The position numbers were made by a program, and so were the translations under genes. Below, one piece after another: positions 7,957 through 15,986 of a stretch of DNA of 48,962 nt; the first letter of the stretch is position 1, and every line of letters begins with the position of its first letter. The notes under the pieces were generated by a model. The model saw only the letters and a program-made list of their open reading frames with translations. It was not told the DNA's origin and searched no databases. Origin of the DNA: a virus; IMG/VR virus record IMGVR_UViG_3300037119_006827, positions 1 to 48,962 of that record; one strand, given 5' to 3'.

Positions 7957-8846
7957 TCGGACGGTGCCTTTCGTGGGCGGTAGTTGACGTTGAGGTAGCC
8001 CTCGGCGTCGTCCCCCTGGTCCGCCATCTGGCAGGGCATCAGGAAGTCACAGCGCCAAGAACAGTCTCGCGTCGGTGTCGGGTAGAGCACGGAGTGATGA
8101 GCATAGGGCTCAGCCTCCGCTTTCTGCACCGCCTCGACCAAGTGATTGATCGTGCCGGCGAGATGGGTGCGGTGGATCGCGCGCTGGTCGTCCGAGTACG
8201 TCACGGTGTGGCGTGCGTAGAAGGGCGGCGTCGCGCGCGCGGTCCGCTTGGACTTCTTGAGCTGCGTGTGGGCGAAGGTGCCGACCTGCTCGTAGCCGTT
8301 GGCCTCGGCGAGCCACCCGTAGGTGAGCTTCTGGTCATCGATGTCGAGGGTGGCGGGGCGCTCCAGGGAGGCCACCGTCTTCCAGTCATCGATGAGGAGC
8401 CGACCCGTCATGGTGTCGCGCGCGATCCGGTCGGGCTGCCCGGTGATGTAGACGTCATCGCCGTGGTAGTTGCCGGCGTAGGCGGTGAGCCGCTGCTCGA
8501 TGGCGAGCGTCTCGTAGCCGGCGTCAATGCCCTCCTCGGTGCGCCACTGGTCGAAGCCCTCGACCATGAGGGACGCGAGGTTGAACACGTCGTCCCACTC
8601 CTTGTGGGGCTCGGAGAGCTGGAGCTTGCCCTTCTCGAAGGCGAGCACCTCGCGCCAGTCCTCTTCGAGGTAGATCGAGCCGACCCCGAGGTGGGCGAGG
8701 GTGCCCACGTCACGCTGTCCGCTCCGAGGGCCGTCGGTCTCGGGCTCCTCCAGGCCGAAGCCGTGGATGCCGTACTTCCACCAGAAGGCGCGACGGCAGA
8801 GCTTGAACTCCTTGACGGCGCTCATCCTGTAGTAGCGATCGGTCAT
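7953..8846 (-). CDS. PD-(D/E)XK exonuclease, Cas4/RecB-like with probable Fe-S site
   Basis: 297 residues from ATG at 8846, which overlaps the preceding TGA (ATGA). Family motifs: a Cys in EFKLCRRAFWW near residue 16, GTLAHLGV, the catalytic core TGQPDRIARD then LLIDDWKT (Asp and Lys of the PD-DxK site, near 150-163), and three C-terminal Cys in DCSWRCDFLMPC. The single early Cys plus three late Cys match the iron-sulfur cluster of Cas4 and AddB-type nucleases. It likely resects DNA ends for the adjacent Sak4-like annealing system. Confidence 0.85.
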   Translation of the reverse strand: MTDRYYRMSAVKEFKLCRRAFWWKYGIHGFGLEEPETDGPRSGQRDVGTLAHLGVGSIYLEEDWREVLAFEKGKLQLSEPHKEWDDVFNLASLMVEGFDQWRTEEGIDAGYETLAIEQRLTAYAGNYHGDDVYITGQPDRIARDTMTGRLLIDDWKTVASLERPATLDIDDQKLTYGWLAEANGYEQVGTFAHTQLKKSKRTARATPPFYARHTVTYSDDQRAIHRTHLAGTINHLVEAVQKAEAEPYAHHSVLYPTPTRDCSWRCDFLMPCQMADQGDDAEGYLNVNYRPRKAPSE

Positions 8847-9046
8847 GCGCACGGCACCTCATCGACGGGGAACATCTCGACGGTGACGTCCCAGTAGTGG
8901 CCGCGGTCCCGTCGGGGCTCGCGGATGGCGAGGTTGTACGCCACGTTCCGCTCGGCGAGCATGGCCTTGGACGCCTTGCTGTAGACGCCCACGATCCAGG
9001 ACTCCTCTCCCCACTCGACGTAGGTACTGACAACGTAAGCTCTCAT
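8843..9046 (-). CDS. Small hypothetical protein
   Basis: 67 residues from ATG at 9046, overlapping the zinc-finger gene stop (ATGA), with AAAGGA as ribosome-binding site. It begins MRAYVVSTYVEWGEESWIVG and contains a helix (SKASKAMLAERNVAYNLAIR) and an aromatic-acidic strand. The alternating strand/helix pattern suggests a small alpha/beta domain, and no motif was recognised. Both ends overlap neighbouring genes, supporting translation within the replication operon. Confidence 0.7.
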   Translation of the reverse strand: MRAYVVSTYVEWGEESWIVGVYSKASKAMLAERNVAYNLAIREPRRDRGHYWDVTVEMFPVDEVPCA

Positions 9047-9201
9047 CGGCGTCCTTTCTTGGCGCGGTACTTCCGTATGTAACCGCGCCAGGCCACTCGG
9101 CATTCCCCGCACGGCTTCTCCCCGTGGCGGATATGGAGGCGGTAACCACTGGCGGTCCCGCACGACGGGCGCGCGGGCTGGACGTTGCTGTTGAGGATCA
9201 T
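9043..9201 (-). CDS. Small zinc-finger protein of a common actinophage type
   Basis: 52 residues, ATG overlapping the helicase stop (ATGA). The pattern SCGTASGYRLHIRHGEKPCG followed by ECRVAWRGYIRKYRAKKGRR gives three Cys and two His plus a basic tail. From memory this C-G-T-x-x-G-Y...H-x-R-x-G-E-x-P-C-x-x-C arrangement recurs as a very short protein in many actinophages. Probable DNA-binding role, function unknown. Confidence 0.75.
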   Translation of the reverse strand: MILNSNVQPARPSCGTASGYRLHIRHGEKPCGECRVAWRGYIRKYRAKKGRR

Positions 9202-10916
9202 CGCTGCAACTCCCGCTTGATCCACTCGGGGTCTTGGAGCACCTGCTGTGCCACCTCTTCCTTGTAGGCGCCGGAGCGGAACACGCTCTCGTCGTAGCTG
9301 TTGACGGTCACCACGTCGATGATGCTTACGTGGTCGGCCTCCTGCCCGATGCGTCGGCACCGGCCGTCGGCCTGGATGTTCTCGATCAGCTTGAAGCTCC
9401 GCTGGAGCATGAGCTGGTGGTGCGCTCGGGTGAGCGTGATGCCCTCGGACATGGCCCCGTAGGTGCCGAGCAGCACCCGGATGTTGCCGTGCTGAAACTC
9501 GGACTCGGCGATGGCGCGCGCGCCCTCATTCTGCGCCCCGGTGATGAGCCCGTGGCTGATGCCCAGGTGCTCCAGCTTGCGGGCGCACAGCTCGATCAGC
9601 CGGCGGGACACGGCGAACACCACGAGGGAGAGCGCGGGGTCGTGGTCCTCCAGCCAGTCCACGAGGGCGTCGAGCTTGGAGCTGGGCTCCTCGAAGGAGA
9701 CCAGCCGGTTCTCCTGGTCGAAGGTCGGCACGGCGCTCGACATCTGCAAGAGCCGGAGGGACTGCTGCATCGGGTCGGTGGCTGCGATCAGCCCCGAGGG
9801 CACCTTGGCGAGCATGTCCTTCTTCATGGCCTTGTACGCGCTCTCCTGCTTCCCGCTCATCTCCACCCATAGGGTCTCGTACGACACCTCGGGCAGCTCG
9901 GGCTCGATTTCCTCGATGCTCCGACGCAGCATGTACGGGCCGGTGATGCGACGCAGCTCGGCCTCGGTCCGGGGGTTGAAGGCGCGCACCTTCTCGACCT
10001 GGCGGCCCCCGGAGACGAAGGTGCTCTCGGTCAGCATGTACCGGTCCTGCGCCTTCACCCTTGAGGTGAACTCGTGGGGCAGCATGATGTTCATGAGGGA
10101 CCAGAAGCCCACGGGATCGGGGACCGGCGTCGCCGTCGTCAGCCACACCCGCTCAGCGAGGTCGGTGATCGAGCGGAGCGCGCGGGTCTGCTTGCTCTTC
10201 GGGTCCTTGGCCCGGTGCGCCTCGTCCACAATGACGGTGACGATGCCCCGGTCATTCAGGTCCCCCGGCTCCTTCTCCTTCTCGGTGCGCGCGACACTCC
10301 CATAGGGCGCGAGCTTGCTGTGGTAGCGGAGGCTCTCCCAGTTCATGATGAGCACGCCGCGCGGGTCGGCGAGCCCCTCCTCGATCGTCTTGCGGCGCTT
10401 GGTGGCCGTGCCGGACACGACGTAGGGGGTGGTGCCGGCGGCCCAGTGTTCGAGGTGCCGAGCGTGGGTCCACTTCACGGTGCGGGGGCACACGATGAGG
10501 GCGGGGAACGAGGTGTCGTCCAGGAGGGCGAGCGCCTTGGCGACCATGACGCCCTTGCCCGAGCCGGCGTCATCGAAGATGCCGCACCGGGACTTGGCGA
10601 GGAGCCACCCGACACCCGTGGTCTGGAGGGGGCGCAGGCCCTCGGTCCAGGGCGCGTCGCCCTGCCACGTGCGGAGCTGCTCGGACCACGCCTCCCAGCG
10701 CACGGCCTGCGCGCCCCACTCCCGCACGCTGTCGGTCAGCACGAGGCTGTCGCCGAACACACCACGGCAGGCGAGCGCGGTGCCCCATGCGAGGGGTCCG
10801 TGCCACCGTCCGGTGTGGTGGTTGTAGTTCAGGCCAGGCACGAGCCGGGCCATGTCATGTTCGAGGGGGCCGACGTCAAGCCACAGCTTGCCCTCGGCGC
10901 GGTCAAGAATCGGCAT
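9198..10916 (-). CDS. SNF2-type superfamily 2 DNA helicase/translocase
   Basis: 572 residues from ATG at 10916; upstream in-frame sequence is low-complexity antisense of the resolvase gene. SF2 motifs in order: Walker A-like DDAGSGKGV (Lys near residue 120), DEAH box in VIVDEAHRAKD, motif III TTATPV, a C-terminal domain with VVFAVSRRLIELC, and motif VI IQADGRCRRIGQ, the arginine-finger form typical of SNF2-like phage helicases. It probably acts in replication or recombination by remodelling or unwinding DNA, as in T4 UvsW and related phage enzymes. Its start overlaps the end of the resolvase gene by 14 bases. Confidence 0.9.
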   Translation of the reverse strand: MPILDRAEGKLWLDVGPLEHDMARLVPGLNYNHHTGRWHGPLAWGTALACRGVFGDSLVLTDSVREWGAQAVRWEAWSEQLRTWQGDAPWTEGLRPLQTTGVGWLLAKSRCGIFDDAGSGKGVMVAKALALLDDTSFPALIVCPRTVKWTHARHLEHWAAGTTPYVVSGTATKRRKTIEEGLADPRGVLIMNWESLRYHSKLAPYGSVARTEKEKEPGDLNDRGIVTVIVDEAHRAKDPKSKQTRALRSITDLAERVWLTTATPVPDPVGFWSLMNIMLPHEFTSRVKAQDRYMLTESTFVSGGRQVEKVRAFNPRTEAELRRITGPYMLRRSIEEIEPELPEVSYETLWVEMSGKQESAYKAMKKDMLAKVPSGLIAATDPMQQSLRLLQMSSAVPTFDQENRLVSFEEPSSKLDALVDWLEDHDPALSLVVFAVSRRLIELCARKLEHLGISHGLITGAQNEGARAIAESEFQHGNIRVLLGTYGAMSEGITLTRAHHQLMLQRSFKLIENIQADGRCRRIGQEADHVSIIDVVTVNSYDESVFRSGAYKEEVAQQVLQDPEWIKRELQR

Positions 10917-11409
10917 CGTTCCCCTCAACAATCTTGGTGAGCAAATCATGCCCGAGCTGGCCGGGCTTCCCGTACTTCCGCACGAGGTAGGTGAGCAGGT
11001 GGCGCGCGGCCTCGCGCGCGTGGCCGGCCTCGGTTGTGGCCTCCCACCCGAGGGCACGCAGCTTGGCATCGTCGGCGAACTTCCGCTTGGCCCTGGACTG
11101 CACCTCGAACGGCCACCCGTTGGCCTGGCACAGGCCCTCGACGTAGCCGATGATCCGCATGGCGTCGACCTGCCGGCTCTTCTTGTGGGTGTCGGCGTCG
11201 AAGTCCCAGTCCTCGATGACCACCTCGGGGATCGCGCCGGCGGACATCCACCAGCGGAGTGCCTGGTAGAACTCGTACCGCCCCTCGACCTCACCGAAGG
11301 CGAACTCCCCGCCGTCGGTGGCGAGGGTGTAGGCGGCCCAGCCCGTGGCCTTGCCGGGGTCGATGGCGAGGTAGAAGGTGGGCGGGTGCTCGGGCACGGC
11401 GACCGGCAT
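10903..11409 (-). CDS. RuvC-like Holliday-junction resolvase/nuclease
   Basis: 168 residues from ATG at 11409, overlapping the preceding stop (TGATG). RNase H-fold acidic residues are visible: LAIDPGKATGWA (first Asp near residue 16), VVIEDWDFD (Glu/Asp near 65) and AGHAREAARHLLTYL (late acidic helix, where His-Ala-x-Glu replaces the more usual Asp-Ala). Such small RuvC-like enzymes cleave branched DNA before packaging. Its position beside SNF2 helicase and polymerase genes fits this role. Confidence 0.8.
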   Translation of the reverse strand: MPVAVPEHPPTFYLAIDPGKATGWAAYTLATDGGEFAFGEVEGRYEFYQALRWWMSAGAIPEVVIEDWDFDADTHKKSRQVDAMRIIGYVEGLCQANGWPFEVQSRAKRKFADDAKLRALGWEATTEAGHAREAARHLLTYLVRKYGKPGQLGHDLLTKIVEGNDADS

Positions 11410-11597
11410 CAGCGGCACCGCTCGCTCGGCTTCTCCATGCACCAGCGGTAGTAGTCGTCGGGCATCGGGTTCGCGATCGGGAAGGCGACCGTGAGCGCGG
11501 CGACGAGGTAGGCCAGGGTGCCGGCCCACGGGTAGACGTGCTCGTTCTGGAGGACGTGCGCGAGGAACCACCAGCAGGCGGCGAGCGACGGGCCCAT
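11409..11597 (-). CDS. Small two-pass membrane protein
   Basis: 62 residues, ATG overlapping the polymerase stop (TGATG). Hydrophobic stretches LAACWWFLAHVLQ (about 5-17) and GTLAYLVAALTVAFPIA (about 28-44) are followed by a polar tail with two Cys (RWCMEKPSERCR). It has no recognised family. It is one of many tiny membrane proteins inserted between replication genes, perhaps acting on the host envelope or anchoring the replication complex. Confidence 0.65.
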   Translation of the reverse strand: MGPSLAACWWFLAHVLQNEHVYPWAGTLAYLVAALTVAFPIANPMPDDYYRWCMEKPSERCR

Positions 11598-13360
11598 CAG
11601 TATTTGTCGCCCCACGTCTGGAGGGGGCCGTCGCATCCCACGGTCATAGGGACCTTGAAGGTATCGGGCAGGGTCATGATTTCCACGGCGGTGCGGGCCA
11701 GCTCCTCGGCCCCGTCGGCGGGGAAGCTCCAGAGAATCTCGTCGTGGACAGGGACCACGAGGTACCGGTCGAGCCCGGCGGCGTGGAGTGCGACCAGCCG
11801 GTCTTTGAGCACGTCGGCGCAACTCCCCTGGATGGCGTAGTTCAACAGGGCGTAGAGCTTGTCGCCGTCGCCGTAAATCTTGCGGCCGCCGTGGCTCCAG
11901 ACGTAGGGCTTGCCCTCGTCGGCCCACCGCTCCTTCGCGACCTGCTCCATGCGCGCGGCGAACGCCGGCTCCTCGGGGAAGGCGGCCTTCATCTTCTGCA
12001 CGAAGTCCTCGATCACCTCGACGGGCAGCCCGGCGGTGAGCGCGATCTTGGCGGGGCCCGCACCGTAGAGCCCGGCGTACCGCACGTTCTTGGCGGGGTC
12101 GCGCATCACCTTGGTCACGTCCTCGATGGCTACCCCGTAGGCGAGGCTCGCGGTGAAGGCGTGCGGGTCGACGCCGGCGCTGAACGCCTCGATCATGCGG
12201 GTCGAGCCGCTGATGTGGGCGTGGTACCGAAGCTCCTGGCCGTCGTAGTCGGTGGCGTAGAGCACCTCGCCCTCGTGGTGAGGCAGGATCGCGGTGCGAA
12301 TCTGCTTGCCGCCCTCGCCCCGAGCGGGGAGCTGCTGGAGCGGCGGCCCGCTGATGGACATGCGGCCGGTGCGCGCGCCGAGCACGTTGATTGAGGGGTG
12401 AATGACACCACCGCTCTCCACGAAGGGCTGGAGGTACGCCTTGCTCCACTTGAGCAAGCGCCGGAACTCCAGGATGCGCTCGGCCATGTCGCCGGGGAAG
12501 GTGGCCTGGAGCTGGAGCAGCACCGCCTTGTCGAGCTTGACCGCACCGTTGGGGGTCCACTCGTCGGGCATCCAGCCGGCGTCCTCCAGGGCGTCGGTGA
12601 TTTGCTTGTTGCTGTTCGGGTTCTTGATGCCCTCCTCCTTGAGCCGGTCGGCCATGTCGGCCGCGCGGCTGAGCCACTGGTTGCGGAGCAGGTCGGCGTA
12701 GGTGGTATCACATCTGATACCACGCTGCTCGGCCCCGTACATCACCCACATGGCTGACATCTCGCGCTCGTAGGCCGCCCGGTACGGCTGGATGCGGGGC
12801 CACATCTCCTCCAGGTTGAGCGCGGTCATCACGGCGTCGAGCGCGCCGTACCCCCAGTAGGCGGGCTCGTTGATCGGGATGGTGTCCCAGTCCCAGCCCA
12901 TCTCGGCCTTCCGCATCTTGAGGTAGCGGTCGCCGACCACGGCCTGCTCACCCCAGCGGCGCTCGGACACCGGCTTGAGACCGTGCCGCTCGTCGGAGGC
13001 GAGGAGGTGATGCATCACCACGCCGTCGTGGCTGCGTGCCTTCGAGGGCAAGGGCAGGCCCTCGTTCTCCAGGGCGTGTGCGTCGAACTTGGCGTTCCAC
13101 CAGCCGGTGGCGACGCCGCTGTCCTGCACGTGCTGGAGCGCGGTCTCGATGACGCCGCGCCAGTCGCGCACGCCGATGGCCCAGCCCGTCTTGCCGTCGC
13201 CGAACTGCACGAGGCGGGTGAACCGTGGGGTCCACCACTTGAGCCCGGTGGTCTCGGTGTCGATGGCGAGGATCGGCCGGCGCTCCCCGAGCCACGAGAG
13301 GAACGCCTGCGCGCTGTCCACCGAGTCAACGAGGTGGAGGTCGGGGTTCAGGCCGCTCAT
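11597..13360 (-). CDS. polA-like: Family A DNA polymerase with 3'-5' exonuclease domain
   Basis: 587 residues from ATG at 13360, overlapping the upstream 54-residue gene (ATGA). The N-terminal proofreading exonuclease shows ExoI LAIDTETTGL (Asp34, Glu36), ExoII WWNAKFDAH and ExoIII YWGYGALDA. The polymerase domain has motif A YATDYDGQELRYH (DYDGQELR in place of the usual DYSQIELR), motif B in RDPAKNVRYAGLYGAGP and motif C VPVHDEI. There is no 5' nuclease domain, so it resembles compact T7-like replicative polymerases. It works with the primase, SF3 helicase and ssDNA-binding protein encoded nearby. Confidence 0.95.
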   Translation of the reverse strand: MSGLNPDLHLVDSVDSAQAFLSWLGERRPILAIDTETTGLKWWTPRFTRLVQFGDGKTGWAIGVRDWRGVIETALQHVQDSGVATGWWNAKFDAHALENEGLPLPSKARSHDGVVMHHLLASDERHGLKPVSERRWGEQAVVGDRYLKMRKAEMGWDWDTIPINEPAYWGYGALDAVMTALNLEEMWPRIQPYRAAYEREMSAMWVMYGAEQRGIRCDTTYADLLRNQWLSRAADMADRLKEEGIKNPNSNKQITDALEDAGWMPDEWTPNGAVKLDKAVLLQLQATFPGDMAERILEFRRLLKWSKAYLQPFVESGGVIHPSINVLGARTGRMSISGPPLQQLPARGEGGKQIRTAILPHHEGEVLYATDYDGQELRYHAHISGSTRMIEAFSAGVDPHAFTASLAYGVAIEDVTKVMRDPAKNVRYAGLYGAGPAKIALTAGLPVEVIEDFVQKMKAAFPEEPAFAARMEQVAKERWADEGKPYVWSHGGRKIYGDGDKLYALLNYAIQGSCADVLKDRLVALHAAGLDRYLVVPVHDEILWSFPADGAEELARTAVEIMTLPDTFKVPMTVGCDGPLQTWGDKY

Positions 13361-13521
13361 ACGGAGGTGCGGAGCTTCCGCACCCACGCCCGGTGCACCT
13401 GGGCGAGAATCCAGTAGGGCTCGGGGTCCTCGGGGCAGCCGCGCACGGTCAGCCAGGCGGCGTGCCGCTCGTAGTTCACGACCTTCTCGGCGTGCTGGCA
13501 GATGGTGAGGTGAGACTTCAC
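13357..13521 (-). CDS. Small hypothetical protein upstream of DNA polymerase
   Basis: 54 residues from GTG at 13521; its TGA overlaps the polymerase ATG (ATGA). Begins MKSHLTICQHAEKVVNYERH and contains a Cys-Pro (RGCPEDPEPYW) and a basic C-terminal helix (HRAWVRKLRTSV). The first Cys, His and second Cys could bind a metal. It is supported mainly by coupling to the polymerase and by filling an otherwise empty gap. Confidence 0.55.
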   Translation of the reverse strand: MKSHLTICQHAEKVVNYERHAAWLTVRGCPEDPEPYWILAQVHRAWVRKLRTSV

Positions 13522-13531
13522 ACGAGGCACG

Positions 13532-13723
13532 TTACTGCCCGCCGAGGAGGAAGAAGGGGGCGCTCATGCCGAGCACGAAGATCGGCACGACGAGAGCCCA
13601 CATCGCCTCGTACCAGGGTCCGAAGGGCGGCTGATCGTCCCGGAGGGACTTCCACCCGGCGTAGGCCCACAGGGGCACGAGGGCGACCTCGACAGCGAAC
13701 ATGATGTAGCCGACGGACCTCAC
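13532..13723 (-). CDS. Small two-pass membrane protein
   Basis: 63 residues from GTG at 13723, overlapping the stop of the DUF4406-DUF5664 gene (GTGA). Membrane segments are GYIMFAVEVALVPLWAYAG (about 5-23) and ALVVPIFVLGMSAPFFLLGG (about 42-61), separated by a short polar loop (KSLRDDQPPFGPWYE). No family was recognised. Confidence 0.65.
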   Translation of the reverse strand: MRSVGYIMFAVEVALVPLWAYAGWKSLRDDQPPFGPWYEAMWALVVPIFVLGMSAPFFLLGGQ

Positions 13724-14775
13724 GATTCCGTCAGCTCTGCGATGAGCTGGCTCGCAGCGCCCGGCGTGGGCCGGTCGTCCACGAGGTTGCCGGTCGCCAT
13801 CGCATCGAGGATGATCGCGCAGCACGCAGCGGCGTGGGCCACATGCGGGACGCCCGACTCGGGGTCGATGGTCTCACCGTCGAGGGCGGCCAGGAGGTGC
13901 CGGTGCGCGGCCGCGTGGTACACGGAGTACCGCACCGCCTTCTCGCGCCAGTTGTAGGCGCCGTACTTGGCGGCGCCGAGCGCCATCACCCTGCTCATGT
14001 AGAGAAGGGCGGCCGCCGGCACGAGGTCGAGCGGCGGCTTCTTGACCCCGAGCAAATCCTTGGGATTCGTGAGGTCGGCTTCCGCCGCCGGCGGGTCGGC
14101 GATGGTAACTACACCTGGCAGGGGCGGGATGCCGGCCTCGTTCTCCACGTAGCGGGAGGCGGCCGCGTTCCGGGCGTGGAACTGGAGCGCGTCGTACTTG
14201 GCGCGCAGGCTGGTGCGGAAGTCGTCCAGGAACCGCTGGTGCGCGAGCTGCTCGGGCGTGATGCCGGGCCCGTTGAGCTTCCACGCCTCGCGGGCCTCCT
14301 GCTCGACGGCGGCGCCCTGCCGGCGCGCCTCGGCGAGGATGGTGTGGCCCAGCTCGCCGCTCTGCGACGAAGGGTGCCGGAGCATGGCCTCGGTGCGCTC
14401 GTTGAGGCGGGTCTGCTCGTCGGGGCTGACCACGGGCAGGGCGTCGGGGTGCTCGGGGTCGAACTCGTAGATGCGGAGCCCGAGCGCCTGGGCGACGGTG
14501 CGCTCGGTGCGCGCGCCCTGGCTCTGCTCCCAGCCGGGCAGGAGGGCGATGGCGTCGACCTTGAGGATGGCGTGGACGTCACGGCGCATGGCCTCCTCGA
14601 CGGAGAAACCCTGCTCCTCCAGCGTCTTGTCGGGGTCGAAGCCGAGGTCCCGGTCGAGCTGCGCCGGGCTGATGACTTCGTGGCCGGCGTCTTCGAGGGT
14701 CCACTGGGCCTTGTCGAAAGCGTCGAAGTTGTAGCGGTCGTAGCCGCGCATTGGTCCTGCGATGTAGAGCTTCAC
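13720..14775 (-). CDS. DUF4406-DUF5664 fusion: predicted nucleotide deoxyribosyltransferase-like and dATP/dGTP diphosphohydrolase-like
   Basis: 351 residues, GTG start with GAGAGGA upstream. Residues about 1-105 match the DUF4406/nucleoside 2-deoxyribosyltransferase-like fold: KLYIAGPMRGYD at the N-terminus, ILKVDAIALLPGWEQSQGAR and a following Glu. Residues about 235-335 match the DUF5664/dATP-dGTP diphosphohydrolase N-terminal type: NPKDLLGVKKPPLDLVPAAA, LGAAKYGAYNWR, HRHLLAALDGE and HAAACCAII. The joining segment is helical. Both domains are familiar in phages, usually as separate genes. Inferred role: reshaping the nucleotide pool during replication. Confidence 0.8.
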   Translation of the reverse strand: MKLYIAGPMRGYDRYNFDAFDKAQWTLEDAGHEVISPAQLDRDLGFDPDKTLEEQGFSVEEAMRRDVHAILKVDAIALLPGWEQSQGARTERTVAQALGLRIYEFDPEHPDALPVVSPDEQTRLNERTEAMLRHPSSQSGELGHTILAEARRQGAAVEQEAREAWKLNGPGITPEQLAHQRFLDDFRTSLRAKYDALQFHARNAAASRYVENEAGIPPLPGVVTIADPPAAEADLTNPKDLLGVKKPPLDLVPAAALLYMSRVMALGAAKYGAYNWREKAVRYSVYHAAAHRHLLAALDGETIDPESGVPHVAHAAACCAIILDAMATGNLVDDRPTPGAASQLIAELTES

Positions 14776-14859
14776 GCTCGGGTTCCTCTCGGGTAGTAGT
14801 GGTGGGTGGGGGTTGTTAGCCGGGCCCCCGCCGGCCCCTGCTCGCGTTGCAGGGAGGTC
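14776..14859. other. Gap in the replication operon with an inverted repeat
   Basis: This gap of 84 bases is the longest break in the coupled operon. It contains a GC-rich stretch, GGGCCCCCGCCGGCCCCTG, around 14822-14840 that could fold on itself, and the ribosome-binding site of the next gene (GAGAGGA). No promoter was recognised. Confidence 0.4.
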
Positions 14860-15018
14860 TCAGACGCGCTCGGAGGGCTTCACGTACTTGACGCGACGGC
14901 CCTTGTTGAACTGGTCGATGATGGAGGGCTTGATCTGCCCCCGGACACCGACCTCGATGTTCTGCTCACGCGCCCAGGAGCGGACCTCCTTGGCGGTGGC
15001 GTACTTGGTTTCGGCCAT
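14860..15018 (-). CDS. lsr2-like: Lsr2-like DNA-binding domain protein
   Basis: 52 residues from ATG at 15018 with a strong GGAGGTG site six bases upstream. The sequence aligns by eye with the C-terminal DNA-binding domain of actinobacterial Lsr2: a helix VRSWAREQN, then IEVGVRGQIKPSIIDQFNKG. Lsr2 inserts an R-G-R tripeptide into the minor groove of AT-rich DNA; here the tripeptide is R-G-Q at residues 26-28. The N-terminal oligomerisation domain of Lsr2 is absent. Inferred role: competing with or capping host Lsr2 (xenogeneic silencer) on phage or host DNA. The gene is too short for routine ORF calling, but its ribosome-binding site and family signature are clear. Confidence 0.75.
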   Translation of the reverse strand: MAETKYATAKEVRSWAREQNIEVGVRGQIKPSIIDQFNKGRRVKYVKPSERV

Positions 15019-15030
15019 GCTTTCACCTCC

Positions 15031-15486
15031 TCACTCGGGTAGAGCGGCCTCTTCGCCGAAGACGTCGAGGACCAGAAGCTCAAATGATAGCGCGATATTC
15101 GCCATCGCGCGCGAAATGTGGATGTAGCTGTGCATGACGTCGTACGGGTCGCCGCCGCACTCGGCGAGGTCGCCGAGCAGGGCCACGATGCACGTCTGGT
15201 GCGTCCAGTAGGCGGACAGCAGGTCGCGCTTGTCGTAGAGGTCGACGCCCTGCTTCCGGTAGTCACCGGCGAGGGACGCGATCGCGATGTCGATTTCGTC
15301 GTTCTCCAGGGGGACGATCACGATGGGCGACGTCGGGCTCGTGCGCAGGTAGTTGAGCCACCCGCGCACGACCGAGATGCTGTCGAGCGTGAGGTCGCCG
15401 GCGTCGGCCGTCGGGCGCTCCAGGAACGCCTCGGGGGTGAGGGCGTCGGCGTCGAAGTCTTCGGGGACAGGAGGTAGATCGGTCAT
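15031..15486 (-). CDS. Hypothetical acidic helical protein
   Basis: 151 residues from ATG at 15486, overlapping the previous stop (ATGA); longer starts are antisense low complexity. Acidic N-terminus (PPVPEDFDADALTPEAF), then hydrophobic strand PIVIVPLENDEIDIAIASLA and a long helical region rich in aliphatic and aromatic residues. The helical pattern ISRAMANIALSFELLVLDVF suggests a bundle. Not recognised as a named family. Confidence 0.7.
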   Translation of the reverse strand: MTDLPPVPEDFDADALTPEAFLERPTADAGDLTLDSISVVRGWLNYLRTSPTSPIVIVPLENDEIDIAIASLAGDYRKQGVDLYDKRDLLSAYWTHQTCIVALLGDLAECGGDPYDVMHSYIHISRAMANIALSFELLVLDVFGEEAALPE

Positions 15487-15665
15487 GGGAGGGCGGGCCA
15501 TGCCCGCAGCACTTTCTCTAGGTCGCCGAGGAGCGAGAGCGCCTCGGAGGGGGACAGGTGGATCGCGCACTCGGCGACGTCGAGACGCACCGCCTGCCCC
15601 TGGCGCGTGACGCGCACGAGCGGGTGGTTGCTGCGAGGCGGTGCGTTCGGCGTCGTCGGGGTCAC
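15483..15665 (-). CDS. Small hypothetical protein
   Basis: 60 residues, GTG overlapping the upstream stop (GTGA) and TGA overlapping the next ATG (ATGA). Begins TPTTPNAPPRSNHPLVRV and continues with a strand-strand-helix pattern (TRQGQAVRLDVAECAIHL, SPSEALSLLGDLEKVLRAW). No motif recognised. Confidence 0.7.
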   Translation of the reverse strand: MTPTTPNAPPRSNHPLVRVTRQGQAVRLDVAECAIHLSPSEALSLLGDLEKVLRAWPALP

Positions 15666-15802
15666 GGGGTCTCGGCCTCCCTGGCGGGCGCCGGGTCGTC
15701 GTGCACGAGGGCCTCGGCGCGTGCGCGCTCGACCTCGCTCACCTTGGGGAAGGGCCCCGTCCAGGGGGTGCCTTCGGGGTACGGGTATCGGGAAGCTCTC
15801 AT
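15662..15802 (-). CDS. Small hypothetical protein
   Basis: 46 residues from ATG at 15802; TGA overlaps the next GTG. Sequence starts MRASRYPYPEGTPWTGPF, followed by a charged helix (EVERARAEALVHDDPAPARE). Short actinophage proteins with a similar Tyr-Pro-rich N-terminus are familiar, but no function is known. Confidence 0.6.
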   Translation of the reverse strand: MRASRYPYPEGTPWTGPFPKVSEVERARAEALVHDDPAPAREAETP

Positions 15803-15812
15803 GTCGGTGAGG

Positions 15813-15986
15813 TTACCCCCGTCCCAGTTCGAGCGTGGCCTCGGCGAGCGCCGAGTAGGCGCGGGACACGGCGGCGAGCACATCGGCCCGCTCGTAGTCC
15901 TCGTGGTCGGCGGCCTCGTTGGCCTTGCTCACGCAGGCGGCGGCCGAGCGCAGGTTGGTGGCCGCGCGCTCCTGGTAGTCGTTCAC
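15813..15986 (-). CDS. Small helical hypothetical protein
   Basis: 57 residues from GTG at 15986, overlapping the upstream stop (GTGA). Almost entirely alpha-helical: YQERAATNLRSAAACVSKAN then ADHEDYERADVLAAVSRAYS, like a two-helix hairpin. Ends TAA ten bases before the next gene. No family recognised. Confidence 0.65.
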   Translation of the reverse strand: MNDYQERAATNLRSAAACVSKANEAADHEDYERADVLAAVSRAYSALAEATLELGRG

